Positions 25,177-37,273 of a stretch of DNA of 64,000 nucleotides are shown in pieces. The notes under the pieces are model-generated. The model was not told the origin of the DNA and searched no databases. It saw only the letters and a list, made by a program, of their open reading frames with translations. The stretch's first letter is position 1, and the number at the start of each line of letters is the position of its first letter. Source of the stretch: Ceratopteris richardii (Eukaryota > Streptophyta > Polypodiopsida > Polypodiales > Pteridaceae); the NCBI GenBank assembly GCA_020310875.1, contig CM035437.1:45568556-45632555 (forward strand). The letters run 5' to 3'. The position numbers were made by a program, and so were the translations under genes.

Positions 25177-28100
25177 ATGGGAGATGGATTTCCATCAACA
25201 ATTGACAAATTGGATCGAAACAACTACCCGGCATGGTCTCTAAGGATGGAGGCTTACCTTGAAGGGAGGAATCTATATGGATTCATATCCGGAGATGAAG
25301 CAATGCCAACCATGAAGAACAAAGAGCAACCATCACATGAAGAAGTGGAAGGACTTTCGAATTGGTGTTCGAAGGATGCACTTGCAAGGTCCTATATTCT
25401 AAACTCAATCTCTGACTTTCTTTTACCTCATGTCAAGGGATGCAAGAGATCAAGAGAGACCTCGAATGCACTTGCTTCTTTCTTCTCTTCCAACACTCGA
25501 TCAAGGAAGAACCAATTGTGGATGGAGTTCACAACAATGAAGAAAAGCCCAAAGCAAAATGTGACTGATTATGTCACAAAGATGAAGGAGATTTCCGACC
25601 AACTTGGAAGCATTGGAGAGGTAATTGAAGAGGAGCAAATCATAAGACAAATCATGAATGGAATCAAAGCAGACGGCAAGTGGGAGTCATTCACAACAGC
25701 CATGGATTTATACATGGATATGCATGTACCCGACCTCAACACACTCATGGGCCAACTCTTCACTCATGAAACAAAGATTAGCAAAGGTAGTGAGTCCTCA
25801 AGAGGTAATCAAACTTCTGCCTTATATTCTGATAAAGCTAAGGTCAAGGACAAGTCAAAGAATAGGAAGAATGAAGATGAAGGAAGCTCTTTCCAAGCAA
25901 ACTTTGCAGGTAGAGGAAGAGCTAGAGGAAGAGGCAGAGGTGGAAAGCAAGGCAGGGGGAGATTCCAATCATCTCAACCTTGCAACATATGTGGCTTATC
26001 TAACCATACTACTGAAGAATGTTTCAGGAACCTGAGGAACTCAAGAGGAAGAGGATTCAATAGAGGTGGCTATGGATCAAATAGAGGTAGATACAATGGA
26101 GGCTACAACAACAACAACTACTACAACAACAATTACAACAACAACAACTATCAAAGTGGCCATAGAGGAAGAAGAGATTACAATAACTATGCAGAGGACC
26201 AAAGTCAAGAAGATTCATTATTGATTATGAATCTATCAGCGAAGAAGGTTAAGGATGATGATCACATATTTTACATTGATTCGGGATGCTCGAACCATGT
26301 AGCAGGAAATGTGGCTTTACTTTCTGATTTGGAAGATCCTCATAACAAGCATGAAGTGCAGACAGGAGATGACACAAAGCACTCAGTGGAGAAGATAGGT
26401 AATGTGAAGACATCAGATGGGAATATGAACCTCTTAAGCAAAGTCTTGTATGTCCCTACAATTACCAAAAATTTAATAAGTGTTGGACAGATTGTTGAAA
26501 AAGGATTGCAGGTTAGATTCAATCGATTTGGAGCATATGTTGAAGACCCAAGGCAAGGCTTTCGAAGGATTGCCAAAGGCGAAAAGACAGGAAGGCTTTT
26601 CACTTTTGAAGTGGAAGATATAAAGAACATAGCTTTGTTTAGCTATGGATCTCAAACTCTTACAGAGTTGGAGATATTGCACAAAAGGCTTGCTCACATT
26701 GGTGAGAGGACACTCAAACAAATTTGCAGGGACCAAAGTGTACTTGGTTTGCCTAATATCACAAGGCAACACATGATTTATAAGTGTGAAGCTTGTCAAC
26801 TCGGTAAGGCTCATAGACAACATTTCAATAAGAAAGGATATATGTATCAAAATCCTTTGGATCTAGTGCACACGGATGTGTGGGGTCCAAGTAAGGAGCC
26901 ATCTATATCAGGCTCAAGATATTATGTGTCTTTCATAGATGATTGTAGCAGGTGGACCATTCTGTTTTTCATGAAGCACAAGGATGAAGTGTTTAATTGC
27001 TTTAAGAAGTATATTGCTCTTGTTGAAAACCAAACAGGTAGGAATTTGAAACGACTCAGATCAGATGGTGGAGGAGAATACTTCTCTTCTGAATTTGATG
27101 CCTTCTTGCATGAAAGAGGCATTAAAAGGGAAGTCACTACAAGGTATACACCCGAACTCAATGGTGTAGCAGAGAGGAGGAACAGAGCTATTGTCGACGC
27201 TGCAAGGTCCATGCTCAACGAAAAGGGATTGCCAAACTACCTATGGGCAGAGGCTGTGTCGATAGCCACATATCTCATAAATAGACTTCCATCTAAGTCA
27301 CTAGATGGAACCACTCCATATGAAGTGTGGAATGGAAGAAGACCTAGTCTAGAGCATTGCAAAATCTTTGGATGCTTAGCCTAAGCTCACATTCCTTCTC
27401 AAGTAAGAGGGAAATTGGATCCCAAGGCAGAGAAGTGTGTATTCATTGGTTATGATCAAAACCAAAAAGGATATAGATTGTAAAATCCAACCAATAAAGG
27501 ATTTTCTGTGAGTAGAGATGTAATTTTTGATGAAAACAAATCATGGTTTGATGATGACAGGAAAGTGAAGTTGCCATATGACTTGGATGAAGATTTTCCA
27601 TCACTTCAACCAAAGGAGCCAAAGCAGATTGAAGAAAGTGATTCGGAGATTGACCTAGAAGACTTGGAAAGACTAAAGCTATGGAAGAACAAAGGAAAAG
27701 CAAAGATGCAGGATGCTACATATGGACCCGAGAGCTCACATCAACCACTTAGAAGGTCTTCGAGGGAGAAGAAGAAACCAGAGAGGTTTGGTTATGATAC
27801 TTCTTTGGTCACCAAGCACTCAATCTACATTGCAAAGGATTCAACCAATGAAGAACCTACCACATTTGAAGAAGCACAAAGCAAGAAAGCTTGGAGAGAT
27901 GCAATGGATGAAGAAATGGAAGCCTTGAAGGAGAATGACACTTGGGAGCTTGTACCTAACAAGCCATCTATGAAGATAATCGGATCTCGATGGATATACA
28001 AAATCAAGAGGAATCCAGATGGAAGTATAAATAGACACAAAGCAAGGTTAGTTGCTAAAGGGTTTGCTCAAACCCATGGTATTGATTATGAGGAGACTTT

Positions 28101-29384
28101 CTCTCCTGTTGCAAAAATGCCTACAATTAGGGTTCTCATTAGTCTTGCTGCATCTAGAAATTGGAATCTTTATCAACTTGATGTAAAGAATGCTTTCTTG
28201 AATGGATGGATTTTGAGGAAGTGTATATGGCACAACCTCCTGGATATGAGGATGCACATCATCCTAACTATGTATGCAAACTAAAGAAAGCTTTGTATGG
28301 ATTGAAGCAAGCTCCAAGAGCTTGGAATTTCAGATTGGTGACTTATTTGCAGGACCAAGGATTCAAAGCTAGCAAGGCGGATACCTCTTTGTTCATAAAG
28401 AGGAATGGATATGAAGTGATCTATTTATGTGTGTATGTTGATGATATTATTATCACAAGCAATGATCTTGAAGGAATCAAACAGGTAAAGAGACAAATGA
28501 AGGAGGAGTTTAAAATAAGTGACCTCGGACCACTCACTTATTTTCTTGGATTGGAGTTGATCTACACAGATTCAGGTATATACATCACACAAAGGAAGTA
28601 TGTCCATGACATGCTCGTCAAGTTCAAGATGGAAAATACCAAGTGTGCAGGTACACCTATGGAGCAAAATCATAAGCTTAGTGCTTATGAAGGAGAGCCA
28701 ATTGAAGACATCACAAGCTATCAAAGCTTGGTTGGAAGTTTGAACTATGCAACACTCACAAGGGTGGATATATGCTATAGTGTTAGCATATTGAGTCAGT
28801 TTATGCATAAGCCGAGAAGACCCCATATGGAAGCGGCCAAGAGAGTCCTCAAGTACCTAAAGGGGACTATGAATGAAGGTTTGTTTTATTCATTTACTTC
28901 AGATATTGAGCTAAAGGTCTATTCAGATGCAGATTGGGCCGGATCTAAAGATGATAGAAGAAGCACATCAGGATATATATCATTTGCAGGTTCAAAAATC
29001 ATTTCTTGGTCATCGAAGAAGCAACCAACCGTGGCATTATTTTCTACCAAAGCCGAATATAGAGGTTTGGCTAACGCAACTCAAGAAATCATGTGGTTAA
29101 AGTCTTTGTACACAGATCTTGGACTTCATTCTTCAACACCTCACATTTTTGGTGACAACACAAGCTCACTACATCTACCAGCTAATCCGGTATACCATGC
29201 TAGAACCAAACATATTGAAGTCCACTACCATTATGTAAGGGAGAAGCTATTGAGCAAGGATATTCAACTATCCTATGTCTCTACAGATATGCAATGTGCC
29301 GACATGTTGACTAAAGCTCTTGATGGTACAAAATTAAGTAGATTCAAGTTGATGATTGGCTTGCAGGAAATCAAGGACAATTGA
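25177..29384 (+). pseudogene. gag-pol: Copia unit 4 gag-pol, two stops and a frameshift
   Basis: Gag, protease and most of integrase are open from ATG 25177 to TAA 27382-27384 (Tyr codon mutated). A second TAA at 27481-27483 is the one shared with unit 3. A 1-base deletion near 28213 (GGATTTTGAGG in place of GGATTTCTGAGG) shifts the frame early in reverse transcriptase. From there the shifted frame is open through YVDD and RNase H to 29384. Other changes include a Trp to Leu in the pre-integrase zinc-binding region (EILHKRLAH instead of EIWHKRLAH). Confidence 0.93.
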
Positions 29385-29426
29385 AGACTTATTTGGAGGC
29401 CAAGCATATTAGGCTTGAGGGGGAGC

Positions 29427-30505
29427 TGTTGGTGCATTTTACCGAAGCCTACATGCTTGATATATTTGATATCATCCTTATTTGTAAGTCACATGAGTAG
29501 TCATGTGAACACCTCTTGTAAAAGAGTACATTTTATCTCTTGTAAATGGAAAAAGAAAAAAAGGAAAAGGATGGCTTACCTCATCCATGATGTAAAAGCA
29601 AATTCGTGGCTATAACTACCTAAAACCACGAAATTTAGAGATGAGGTAATCTCTCCTAACTTTGGGGATCACTTTTAGGTGGAACCATTCGAATTCAAAT
29701 TCAAAACTCCCTCCAAGAATAGCTATAAAAAGAGCAAGAAGGAAGAGGCGATTAGCAAGCCTTGTACGTGAACACTTCATGTCATTTTGTAGAGATTGAA
29801 GAGCTTACTCCATAGCTCTATCATTCTACTCCCATTGTGCAAAGATTCATTGCCAATGTGGTTGTAATCATATGTGAATCTATACATTTATCATCATCTA
29901 CTTCTCTGTTTTGTTCTCTGCTATACTCACTCAGAGTAGTAACTTCAGAAGGTCATATCTCGAGTTCTACTGAACCTTTTGCAGTGATTTAACTTTCGTT
30001 GGATAGCTTGTAATGTCTACTTTGTGCATATAAATTTTCAAGGTCATTGGATAAATACTTTTGGCGATATCCACATTTTACTGCTTACTAGTCTATCTCT
30101 CGAGAGCCCCGAGAATTGTGGGAAAGTTCCAGAAATTGATGAAACTTGTTCTCAGTGCTCAGTCCATCATTTGAAGTGTTTTAACTTGGATTGGGAAGCT
30201 TGCTAAGTCTATTTGCTATGCCAAAAGGATTTTTTCTAATTCCTACCAGGTTGAGAGTACTATTCATTTTTTCGAGCAGGTGTATGTCCAAAAATAGCAA
30301 GTTTTGGGAGCTAATCATTTCGCAACTAGTCTGTCTTGACTTAAACTTTTGGGATACATGTTCCAAAGTTCTTGGCTGATATTTTGGTGGATTTAGGAAG
30401 CTCAAAGTGTCTACTAATCAACTCTGAAGTCTCAGTTGGCTGGTGTGAAGCTGGTTGTAGCAGCACCTACTCATCTTTGGATTGCATCCACCATCTCTCT
30501 TCACA
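29427..30505 (+). repeat. Copia array LTR5
   Basis: LTR5 is 1079 bp and of the long type. It carries private changes, for example ACCGAAGCC near its start where the other LTRs have ACCCAAGCC. The primer-binding site follows at 30507. Confidence 0.93.
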
Positions 30506-30531
30506 GTGGTATCAGAGCATAGTCAAGCAAC

Positions 30532-33500
30532 ATGGGAGATGGATTTCCATCAACAATTGACAAATTGGATCGAAACAACTACCCGGCATGGTCTCTAAGG
30601 ATGGAGGCTTACCTTCAAGGGAGGAATATATATGGATTCATATCCGGAGATGAAGCAATGCCAACCATGAGGAACAAAGGGCAACCATCACATGAAGAAG
30701 TGGAAGGACTTTCGAATTGGTGTTCGAAGGATGCACTTGCAAGGTCCTATATTCTAAACTCAATCTCTGACTTTCTTTTACCTCATGTCAAGGGATGCAA
30801 GACATCAAGAGAGACCTGGAATGCACTTGCTTCTTTCTTCTCTTCCAACACTCGAGCAAGGAAGAACCAATTGTGGATGGAGTTCACAACAATGAAGAAA
30901 AGCCCGAAGCAAAATGTGACTGATTATGTCACAAAGATGAAGGAGATTTCCGACCAACTTGGAAGCATTGGAGAGGTAACTGAAGAGGAGCAAATCATAA
31001 GACAAATCATGAATGGAATCAAAGCAGACGGCAAGTGGGAGTCATTCACAACAGCCATGGATTTATACATGGATATGCATGTGCCCAACCTCAACACACT
31101 CATGGGCCAACTCTGCACTCATGAAGCAAAGATTAGCAAAGGTGGTGAGTCCTCAAGAGGTAATCAAACTTCTGCCTTATATTCTGATAAAGCTAAGGTC
31201 AAGGACAAGTCAAAGAATAGGAAGAATGAAGATGAAGGAAGCTCTTTCCAAGCAAACTTTGTAGGTAGAGGAAGAGGCAGAGGTGGAAAGCAAGGCAGGG
31301 GGAGATTCCAATCATCTCAACCTTGCAACATATGTGGCTTATCTAACCATACTACTGAAGAATGTTTCAGGAACCCGAGGAACTCAAGAGGAAGAGGATT
31401 CAATAGAGGTGGCTATGGATCAAATAGAGGTAGATACAATGGAGGCTACAATAACAACAACTACTACAACAACAATTACAACAACAACAACTATCAAAGT
31501 GGCCATAGAGGAAGAAGAGATTACAATAACTATGGAGAGGACCAAAGTCAAGAAGATTCATTATTGATTATGAATCTATCAGCAAAGAAGGGTAAGGATG
31601 ATGATCACATATTTTACATTGATTCGGGATGCTCGAACCATGTAGTAGGAAATGTGGCTTTACTTTCTGATTTGGAAGATCCTCATAACAAGCATGAAGT
31701 GCAGACAGGAGATGACACAAAGCACTCAGTGGAGAAGATAGGTAATGTGAAGACATCAGATGGGAATATGAACCTCTTAAGCAAAGTCTTGTATGTCCCT
31801 ACAATTACCAAAAATTTAATAAGTGTTGGACAGATTGTTGAAAAAGGATTGCAGGTTAGATTCAATCGATTTGGAGCATATGTTGAAGACCCAAGGCAAG
31901 GCTTTCGAAGGATTGCCAAAGGAGAAAAGACAGGAAGGCTTTTCACTTTTGAAGTGGAAGATACAAAGAACATAGCTTTTCTTAGCTATGGATCTCAAAC
32001 TCTTACAGAGTTGGAGATATGGCACAAAAGGCTTGCTCACATTGGTGAGAGGACACTCAAACAAATTTGCAGGGACCAAAGTGTACTTGGTTTGCCTAAT
32101 ATCACAAGGCAACACATGATTTATAAGTGTGAAGCTTGTCAACTCGGCAAGGCTCATAGACAACCTTTCAATAAGAAAGGATATATGTATCAAAATCCTT
32201 TGGATCTAGTGCACACGGATGTGTGGGGTCCAAGTAAGGAGCCATCTATATTAGGCTCAAGATATTATGTGTCTTTCATAGATGGTTGTAGCAGGTGGAC
32301 CATTTTGTTTTTCATGAAGCACAAGGATGAAGTGTTTAATTGCTTTAAGAAGTATATTGCTCTTGTTGAAAACCAAACAGGTAGGAATTTGAAACGACTC
32401 AGATCAGATGGTGGAGGAGAATACTTCTCTTCTGAATTTGATGCCTTCTTGCATGAAAGAGGCATTAAAAGGGAAGTCACTACAAGGTATACACCCGAAC
32501 TCAATGGTGTAGCAGAGAGGAGGAACAGAGCTATTGTCGAAGCTGCAAGGTCCATGCTCAACGAAAAGGGATTGCCAAACTACCTATGGGTAGAGGCTCT
32601 GTCGACAGCCACATATCTCATAAATAGACTTCCATCTAAGTCACTAGATGGAACCACTCCATATGAAGTGTGGAATGGAAGAAGACCTAGTCTAGAGCAT
32701 TGCAAAATCTTTGGATGCTTAGCCTATGCTCACATTCCTTCTCAAGTAAGAGGGAAATTGGATCCCAAGGTAGAGAAGTGTGTATTCATTGGTTATGATC
32801 AAAACCAAAAAGGATATAGATTGTACAATCCAACCAATAAAGGATTTTCTGTGAGTAGAGATGTAATTTTTGATGAAAACAAATCATGGTTTGATGATGA
32901 CAGGAAAGTGAAGTTGCCATATGACTTGGATGAAGATTTTCCATCACTTCAACCAAAGGAGCCAAAGCAGATTGAAGAAAGTGATTCGGAGATTGACCTA
33001 GAAGACTTGGAAAGACTAAAGCTATGGAAGAACAAAGGGAAAGCAAAGATGCAGGATGCTACATATGGACCCGAGAGCTCACATCAACCACTTAGAAGGT
33101 CTTCGAGGGAGAAGAAGAAACCAGAGAGGTTTGGTTATGATACTTCTTTGGTCACCAAGCACTCAATCTACATTGCAAAGGATTCAACCAATGAAGAACC
33201 TACCACATTTGAAGAAGCACAAAGCAAGAAAGCTTGGAGAGATGCAATGGATGAAGAAATGGAAGCCTTGAAGGAGAATGACACTTGGGAGCTTGTACCT
33301 AACAAGCCATCTATGAAGATAATCGAATCTCGATGGATATACAAAATCAAGAGGAATCCAGATGGAAGCATAAATAGACACAAAGCAAGGTTAGTTGCTA
33401 AAGGGTTTGCTCAAACCCATGGTATTGATTATGAGGAGACTTTCTCTCCTGTTGCAAAAATGCCTACATCTAGGGTTCTCATTAGTCTTGCTCCATCTAG

Positions 33501-34728
33501 AAATTGGAATCTTTATCAACTTGATGTAAAGAATGCTTTCTTGAATGGATGGATTTCTGAGGAAGTGTAGATGGCACAACCTCCTGGATATGAGGATGCA
33601 CATCATCCTAACTATGTATGCAAACTAAAGAAAGCTTTGTATGGATTGAAGCAAGCTCCAAGAGCTTGGAATTTCAGATTGGTGACTTATTTGCAGGACC
33701 AAGGATTCAAAGCTAGCAAGGCGGATACCTCTTTGTTCATAAAGAGGAATGGATATGAAGTGATCTATTTATGTGTGTATGTTGATGATATTATTATCAC
33801 AAGCAATGATCTTGAAGGAATCAAACAGGTAAAGAGACAAATGAAGGAGGAGTTCAAAATAAGTGACCTCGGACCACTCACTTATTTTCTTGGATTGGAG
33901 TTGATCTACACAGATTCAGGTATATACATCACACAAAGGAAGTATGTCCATGACATGCTCGTCAAGTTCAAGATGGAAAATACCAAGTGTGCAGGTACAC
34001 CTATGGAGCAAAATCATAAGCTTAGTGCTTATGAAGGAGAGCCAATTGAAGACATCACAAGCTATCAAAGCTTGGTTGGAAGTTTGAACTATGCAACACT
34101 CACAAGGGTGGATATATGCTATAGTGTTAGCATATTGAGTCAGTTTATGCATAAGCCGAGAAGACCCCATATGGAAGCGGCCAAGAGAGTCCTCAAGTAC
34201 CTAAAGGGGACTATGAATGAAGGTTTGTTTTATTCATTTACTACAGATATTGAGCTAAAGGTCTATTCAGATGCAGATTGGGCCGGATCTAAAGATGATA
34301 GAAGAAGCACATCAGGATATATATCATTTGCAAGTTCAAAAATCATTTCTTGGTCATCGAAGAAGCAACCAACCGTGGCATTATTTTCTACCGAAGCCGA
34401 ATATAGAGGTTTGGCTAACGCAACTCAAGAAATCATGTGGTTAAAGTCTTTGTACACAGATCTTGGACTTCATTCTTCAACACCTCACATTTTTGGTGAC
34501 AACACAAGCTCACTACATCTAGCAGCTAATCCGGTATACCATGCTAGAACCAAACATATTGAAGTCCACTACCATTATGTAAGGGAGAAGCTATTGAGCA
34601 AGGATATTCAACTATCCTATGTCTCTACAGATATGCAATGTGCCGACATGTTGACTAAAGCTCTTGATGGTACAAAATTAAGTAGATTCAAGTTGATGAT
34701 TGGCTTGCAGGAAATCAAGGACAATTGA
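30532..34728 (+). pseudogene. gag-pol: Copia unit 5 gag-pol, nearly intact (one stop)
   Basis: One frame runs from ATG 30532 to TGA 34726-34728, broken only by TAG 33568-33570 at a Tyr codon early in reverse transcriptase. Domains by residue from the ATG: Gag 1 to about 260; zinc knuckle C265, C268, H273, C278; an Asn-rich tract; protease D364 in IDSGCSNH; the pre-integrase HHCC region; integrase catalytic D563, D626 and E662 (35 residues between the last two). After the stop come reverse transcriptase with YVDD (33778-33789) and RNase H with SDADWAG, STEAEYRG and DNTSS. A 12-bp deletion shortens the Arg-Gly tract. Total length is about 1,400 codons, normal for copia. One nonsense change is all that visibly separates it from a full polyprotein. 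Confidence 0.93.
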
Positions 34729-34770
34729 AGATTTATTTGGAGGCCAAGCATGTTAGGCTTGAGGGGGAGC

Positions 34771-35850
34771 TGTTGGTGCATTTTACCCAAGCCTACATGC
34801 TTGATATATTTGATATCATCCTTATTTGTAAGTCACATGAGTAGTCATGTGAACACCTCTTGTAAAAGAGTACATTTTATCTCTTGTAAATGGAAAAAGA
34901 AAAAAAGGAAAAGGATGGCTTACCTCATCCATGATGTAAAAGCAAATTCGTGGCTCTAACTACCTAAAACCACGAAATTTAGAGCTGAGGGAATCTCTCC
35001 TAACTTTGGGGATCACTTTTAGGTGGAACCATTCGAATTCAAATTCAAAACTCCCTCCAAGAATAGCTATAAAAAGAGCAAGAAGGAAGAGGCGATTAGC
35101 AAGCCTTGTACGTGACCACTTCATGTCATTTTGTAGAGATTGAAGAGCTTACTCCATAGCTCTATCATTCTACTCCCATTGTGCAAAGATTCATTGCCAA
35201 TGTGGTTGTAATCATATGTGAATCTATACATTTATCATCATCTACTTCTCTGTTTTGTTCTCTGCTATACTCACTCAGAGCAGTAACTTCAGAAGGTCAT
35301 AGCTCGAGTTCTACTGAACCTTTTGCAGTGATTTAACTTGCGTTGGATAGCTTGTACTGTCTACTTTGTGCATATATATTTTCAAGGTCATTGGATAAAT
35401 ATGTTTGGATATATCTGCATTTTACTGCTTACTGGTCTATCTCTGCAGAGCCCCGAGAATTGTGGGAAAGTTCCAGAAATTGATGAAACTTGTTCTCAGT
35501 GCTCAGTCCATCATTTGAAGTGTTTTAACTTGGATTGGGAAGCTTGCTAAGTCTATTTGCTATGCCCAAAAGGAATTTTTCTAATTCCTACCAGGTTGAG
35601 AGCACTATTCATTTTTTCCAGCAGGTGTATGTCCAAAAATAGCAAGTTTTGGGAGCTAGTCATTTCGCAACTAGTCTGTCTTGACTTAAACTTTTGGGAT
35701 ACATGTTCCAAAGTACTTGGCTGATGTTTTGGTGGATTTAGGAAGCTCAAAGGGTCTACTAATCAACTCTGAAGTCTCAGTTGGCTGGTGTGAAGCTGGT
35801 TGTAGCAGCACCTACTCATCTTTGGATTGCATCCACCATCTCTCTTCACA
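34771..35850 (+). repeat. Copia array LTR6 (outer 3' LTR)
   Basis: LTR6 is 1080 bp and of the long type. It ends TCTTCACA and is followed at once by ACAAT (35851-35855) and the resumed Gypsy-1 ORF, not by a primer-binding site. It is the outer 3' boundary of the array. Confidence 0.94.
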
Positions 35851-35855
35851 ACAAT
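35851..35855. repeat. Target-site duplication ACAAT, right side of copia array
   Basis: This ACAAT is identical to the one at 7937-7941. The Gypsy-1 post-pol reading frame restarts at 35856. Confidence 0.93.
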
Positions 35856-37231
35856 GAGGGCGACAAAGAAGAGGATAAGCAAGAAGAAGAAACCTTCCAC
35901 GATACCACAACATCCATGCAAAACGAATCATCTGCACACTCATCCCAAGAACAACAACAAGAAAAACATACAGAAGCCGACACATCATCGACCGAAGAAG
36001 AATCACAGCAGGAGTCTCAAGAAGAACAACAAATAGATGAAGAACAAGCTGCTAAGGAAGCACTGGACAGACTGCTAAAGGTAGTGGAATCCACAATCGC
36101 AGAGCAGGAACAACAAGCCGCCAATCAGGTAACAAATCAAACCATCCTTCCTACTCCCCCACCGAAACCACCCATCATCCCCATCCAGCCCATTCACCCT
36201 GCCGAAACTGCCGAGTCCTCATCCTCCTCCCTCAACTACTCTCCAACGAACTCCCAACAACTCCTCAACGCATCCTCTTCCCAACCACGACCCTAGTTAT
36301 CCCTCCCTTCCATTCCAATACTGTCCGAACTGGCCAATATGGGCCAAGTTCTTATTAATTTATCACAGCAACTGCCCATCCACATGAAAGCAGCCACCGA
36401 TAGTATCTGGAGCGAACTACAGCATAAAGTTGATATTCTAGAAGCTGACATCAGCCCCCTACAGGAAGAAGTGCTAATCACTAAAGCCGAAAACCAATCC
36501 TTGCAAGAACAATTGAATGAATTACAGGCAAAACTCACCGAACAGGAGTTACTGATCAATCAGAGAGATGCGGCAATGGCAGCACTTACAGAAAAAGAAG
36601 AACTACTGCAAATTGCCAATGAAGAAATCAACCAAATGAAGCAGGACATACAAGACAAAGAAGACGCCCGAATTGCATTGGGCAATCTACTAGAAGAAAC
36701 CAGAAAGCAATTACAAGAACTGGTGCAGCAGAGTCATGAACAGCAGTTGCAGCAGAAAAGAACAGAAGAAGAACTGCACAGAACCAACGAAAATTTGAAA
36801 ATGTAAATAATATGCTCAAGCACTACCTAACAAAGGAAGGGCAGAATCAGAAGCTCATTGCCAATCTCAAACGCGAGAAGGAATCATACATCAGGACTGT
36901 AGATTTTCAAGTTTAGGAGATCGAGAGGCGCAAAAACCAACTGGCAAACATAAAAGAAAGAGTACAGAAGATGGAGCAACAACTCGAGGAAATGAAGACG
37001 TCCAGAGATGCTGCATTGGCCAATGACTTTTATCTGCAAGAGGCCTTTCTGCAAATGCAAGCAGAAATTTTGTTAATCGAAGCCATAGCCATAAGTTCTG
37101 TTAGAGTAGATGCCCAGGTACTAGAACCCGATACATTAAAACAATTATTAGAAACCCTTAAGAAAAAGATTGCCCGTACATTTAGATTAGCCCGAAACAT
37201 GTACTTAGAAGGAATAGTCGATGAGCAATAA
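35856..37231 (+). pseudogene. Gypsy-1 post-pol ORF, C-terminal coiled-coil part
   Basis: This continues the ORF begun at 7189. The first part (35856-36293) is rich in Glu, Gln, Ser and Thr and then Pro. An in-frame TAG (36294-36296) interrupts it. From about 36340 to 36800 the protein is a strong heptad-like coiled coil rich in Glu, Gln, Lys and Leu (QSLQEQLNELQAKL). A frameshift near 36795 and a TAG at 36914-36916 break it again. The last 86 or so codons end in a Leu/Ile-rich and basic segment at TAA 37229-37231. No membrane anchor is visible. The function is unknown. A structural role or a role in Gag assembly is possible but is only inference. Confidence 0.7.
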
Positions 37232-37273
37232 TTTTGTAAAAACTTGCGGGTTCGAGTCCACCGTGCGTGCCAG
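37232..37273 (+). other. tRNA-like B-box stub before the Gypsy-1 3' LTR
   Basis: A purine tract is expected just before a 3' LTR and I do not see one here. Instead the sequence contains GGTTCGAGTCC (37249-37259), an exact match to the Pol III B-box consensus GGTTCGANTCC. It ends in GTGCCAG against the LTR. It looks like the 3' part of a tRNA or tRNA-derived sequence. The T-stem pairs poorly and no A box is visible upstream. Confidence 0.45.

Larger units (their letters stand above)
7942..35850 (+). mobile_element. Copia array: six LTRs alternating with five internal regions
   Basis: LTR starts at 7942, 13372, 18722, 24071, 29427 and 34771 give periods of 5430, 5350, 5349, 5356 and 5344 bp. 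Each of LTR1 to LTR5 is followed by a primer-binding site TGGTATCAGAGC, and each of LTR2 to LTR6 is preceded by a polypurine tract (GAGGGGGAG). Every inner LTR therefore serves as the 3' LTR of one unit and the 5' LTR of the next. Only the outermost edges carry the ACAAT duplication. This is one integration event followed by expansion. All five units are in the same direction and all are broken, though unit 5 has only one stop. Confidence 0.95.
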
